Below are positions 16,624 to 17,325 of a stretch of 17,325 nt of DNA, one piece after another. Below the pieces are notes generated by a model. It had not been told where the DNA came from. It searched no databases and was given only the letters and a program-made list of their open reading frames with translations. Origin of the DNA: Planctomycetaceae bacterium (GTDB lineage Bacteria; Planctomycetota; Planctomycetia; Pirellulales; Pirellulaceae). The position numbers and the translations under genes were made by a program. The DNA is taken from NCBI GenBank assembly GCA_018658605.1, contig JABHUV010000146.1, forward strand, positions 1 through 17,325, written 5' to 3'. Within the stretch, counting starts at the first letter, position 1. Each line of letters opens with the position of its first letter.

Positions 16624-17286
16624 CTATAAAACTCCGTATTTACGGTAGGCATCGGTAGCCAACATACCATCGATAATTGCATCGCGAGTGATGTTTTCAT
16701 CGTGTACTTTTTGCCAAGCGTTATGCATTGCCTGTTCTTCAATTTCTTGGGGCACGACAACAATACCATCTTGATCTGCCAAGACTAAATCGCCTGACCG
16801 AAAGATCACGTCGTCGATTTTCACGGGTTCATCTACGGCGACAACACGCTGCCGATTGAGGCTATCATAAATACAGCGAGCCGTGGCAAACACCGTGAAG
16901 CCCATTGCTTTCATCTTGGTGATATCTCGAACAGCGCCATCGACAATCGCACCAACACAGCCTCGATTTTTAGCTGCTGTAGAAAGTAGTTCACCCCAGA
17001 TACCTGAACGCATACTGCCGTTCGCGGCGCAAATCAACACATCATTTGGTTCACAACTGTCGACAGCCTGTAATTCTAATTCATAGGGAGCAGGATCTTC
17101 AAAATCAATGTCTTCCCAGCTTGTGGTACGGCATCGGCCAACAAGTACTTCGTCTACAGTCAACGGCAAAAGTTGCGTTCTGGGAGATTGATTTGTAAAA
17201 CCCAATCCATCGAGAGCATCACAAACCACCGCTGAGTAAAGCGATTGCCGCATCATGTCCAAGGTGATCGTTTCCGATTGACTCAT
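16624..17286 (-). CDS. RraA-family protein (HMG/CHA aldolase-like)
   Basis: This 220-residue protein belongs to the RraA fold, which includes 4-hydroxy-4-methyl-2-oxoglutarate/4-carboxy-4-hydroxy-2-oxoadipate aldolases, oxaloacetate decarboxylases and the RNase E inhibitor RraA. The active-site signature is complete: GELLSTAAKNRGCVGAIVDG with Gly98-Glu99, followed by Arg120-Asp121, where Asp binds the divalent metal and Arg the 2-oxoacid. The later DQDGIVVVP block (171-179) is also typical. An intact Arg-Asp pair favours an enzyme over the RNase E inhibitor role. It is the first gene of the four-gene minus-strand operon, with an ATG at 17286 and only a weak TTGGAT-like ribosome-binding site. 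It could cleave or decarboxylate an oxoacid released by the hydrolases. The exact reaction is not predictable from sequence. Confidence 0.9.
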   Translation of the reverse strand: MSQSETITLDMMRQSLYSAVVCDALDGLGFTNQSPRTQLLPLTVDEVLVGRCRTTSWEDIDFEDPAPYELELQAVDSCEPNDVLICAANGSMRSGIWGELLSTAAKNRGCVGAIVDGAVRDITKMKAMGFTVFATARCIYDSLNRQRVVAVDEPVKIDDVIFRSGDLVLADQDGIVVVPQEIEEQAMHNAWQKVHDENITRDAIIDGMLATDAYRKYGVL

Positions 17287-17325
17287 TTTGAATATCCAAG
17301 CTTAAAAAATACAAACCTAACTGTA
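17287..17325 (-). promoter_or_regulatory. Start of the upstream region of the RraA-operon (cut by window edge)
   Basis: Only 39 bp upstream of the first operon gene are visible. They are AT-rich, with a TATTTTTT run when read on the minus strand, but contain no assignable promoter. Whether further operon genes, for example a transporter or regulator, lie to the right cannot be seen. Confidence 0.25.

Noticed and set aside
16624..17286. RNase E regulator role for the RraA-like protein
   Set aside because: The aldolase-type Arg-Asp signature is intact and the gene sits in a metabolic operon, so an enzyme is more likely.

Overview
The window looks like a piece of a planctomycete chromosome (phylum Planctomycetota, Pirellula-like lineages most likely), moderate in GC. 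Three things point there. First, there are two tandem pairs of a PSCyt1-DUF1549-DUF1553 cytochrome-like protein followed by a DUF1501 protein, a gene pair greatly expanded in this phylum. Second, there is a small membrane protein with the planctomycete DnaJ-like N-terminal module. Third, there is a bacterial formylmethanofuran:H4MPT formyltransferase gene (ftr/fhcD), typical of groups that keep the archaeal-type C1 pathway. I see no rRNA, tRNA, CRISPR array, insertion sequence or phage gene.

Layout. Positions 1-147 hold what may be the last codons of a plus-strand gene and a strong hairpin. ftr lies on the minus strand (148-1038). A divergent region of about 210 bp separates it from a plus-strand set: the DnaJ-like membrane protein with a 7 x 21 bp tandem repeat at its 3' end (1249-1989), a D-isomer-specific 2-hydroxyacid dehydrogenase (2021-2974), then cytochrome/DUF1501 pair 1 (3161-7680) and pair 2 (7762-13090). 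From the right-hand edge, a tight four-gene minus-strand operon runs toward them: an RraA-like protein (17286-16624), an MlrC/M81 metallopeptidase (16612-15122), a dihydroorotase-like amidohydrolase (15125-13968) and an AstE/aspartoacylase-like zinc hydrolase (13971-13087). The two convoys meet tail to tail, their stop codons sharing one CTAG.

How the parts may work together. Each plus-strand pair combines a protein with a Sec-type signal and two CxxCH motifs with a Tat-exported alkaline-phosphatase-superfamily-like DUF1501 protein, so the pairs probably act in the periplasm. The cytochrome-like proteins carry different carbohydrate-binding-like beta modules between DUF1549 and DUF1553, which may set specificity. 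The minus-strand operon has no signal peptides and encodes three predicted metallohydrolases plus an aldolase-family protein. This looks like a cytoplasmic route that deacylates and cleaves an amide- or peptide-like compound, substrate unknown. Its amidohydrolase keeps the HxH and Asp metal ligands but seems to have lost the bridging Lys and two His of characterised relatives. That operon and that substitution pattern are the most interesting leads. All functional statements rest on motif and family recognition by eye; no database search was run.
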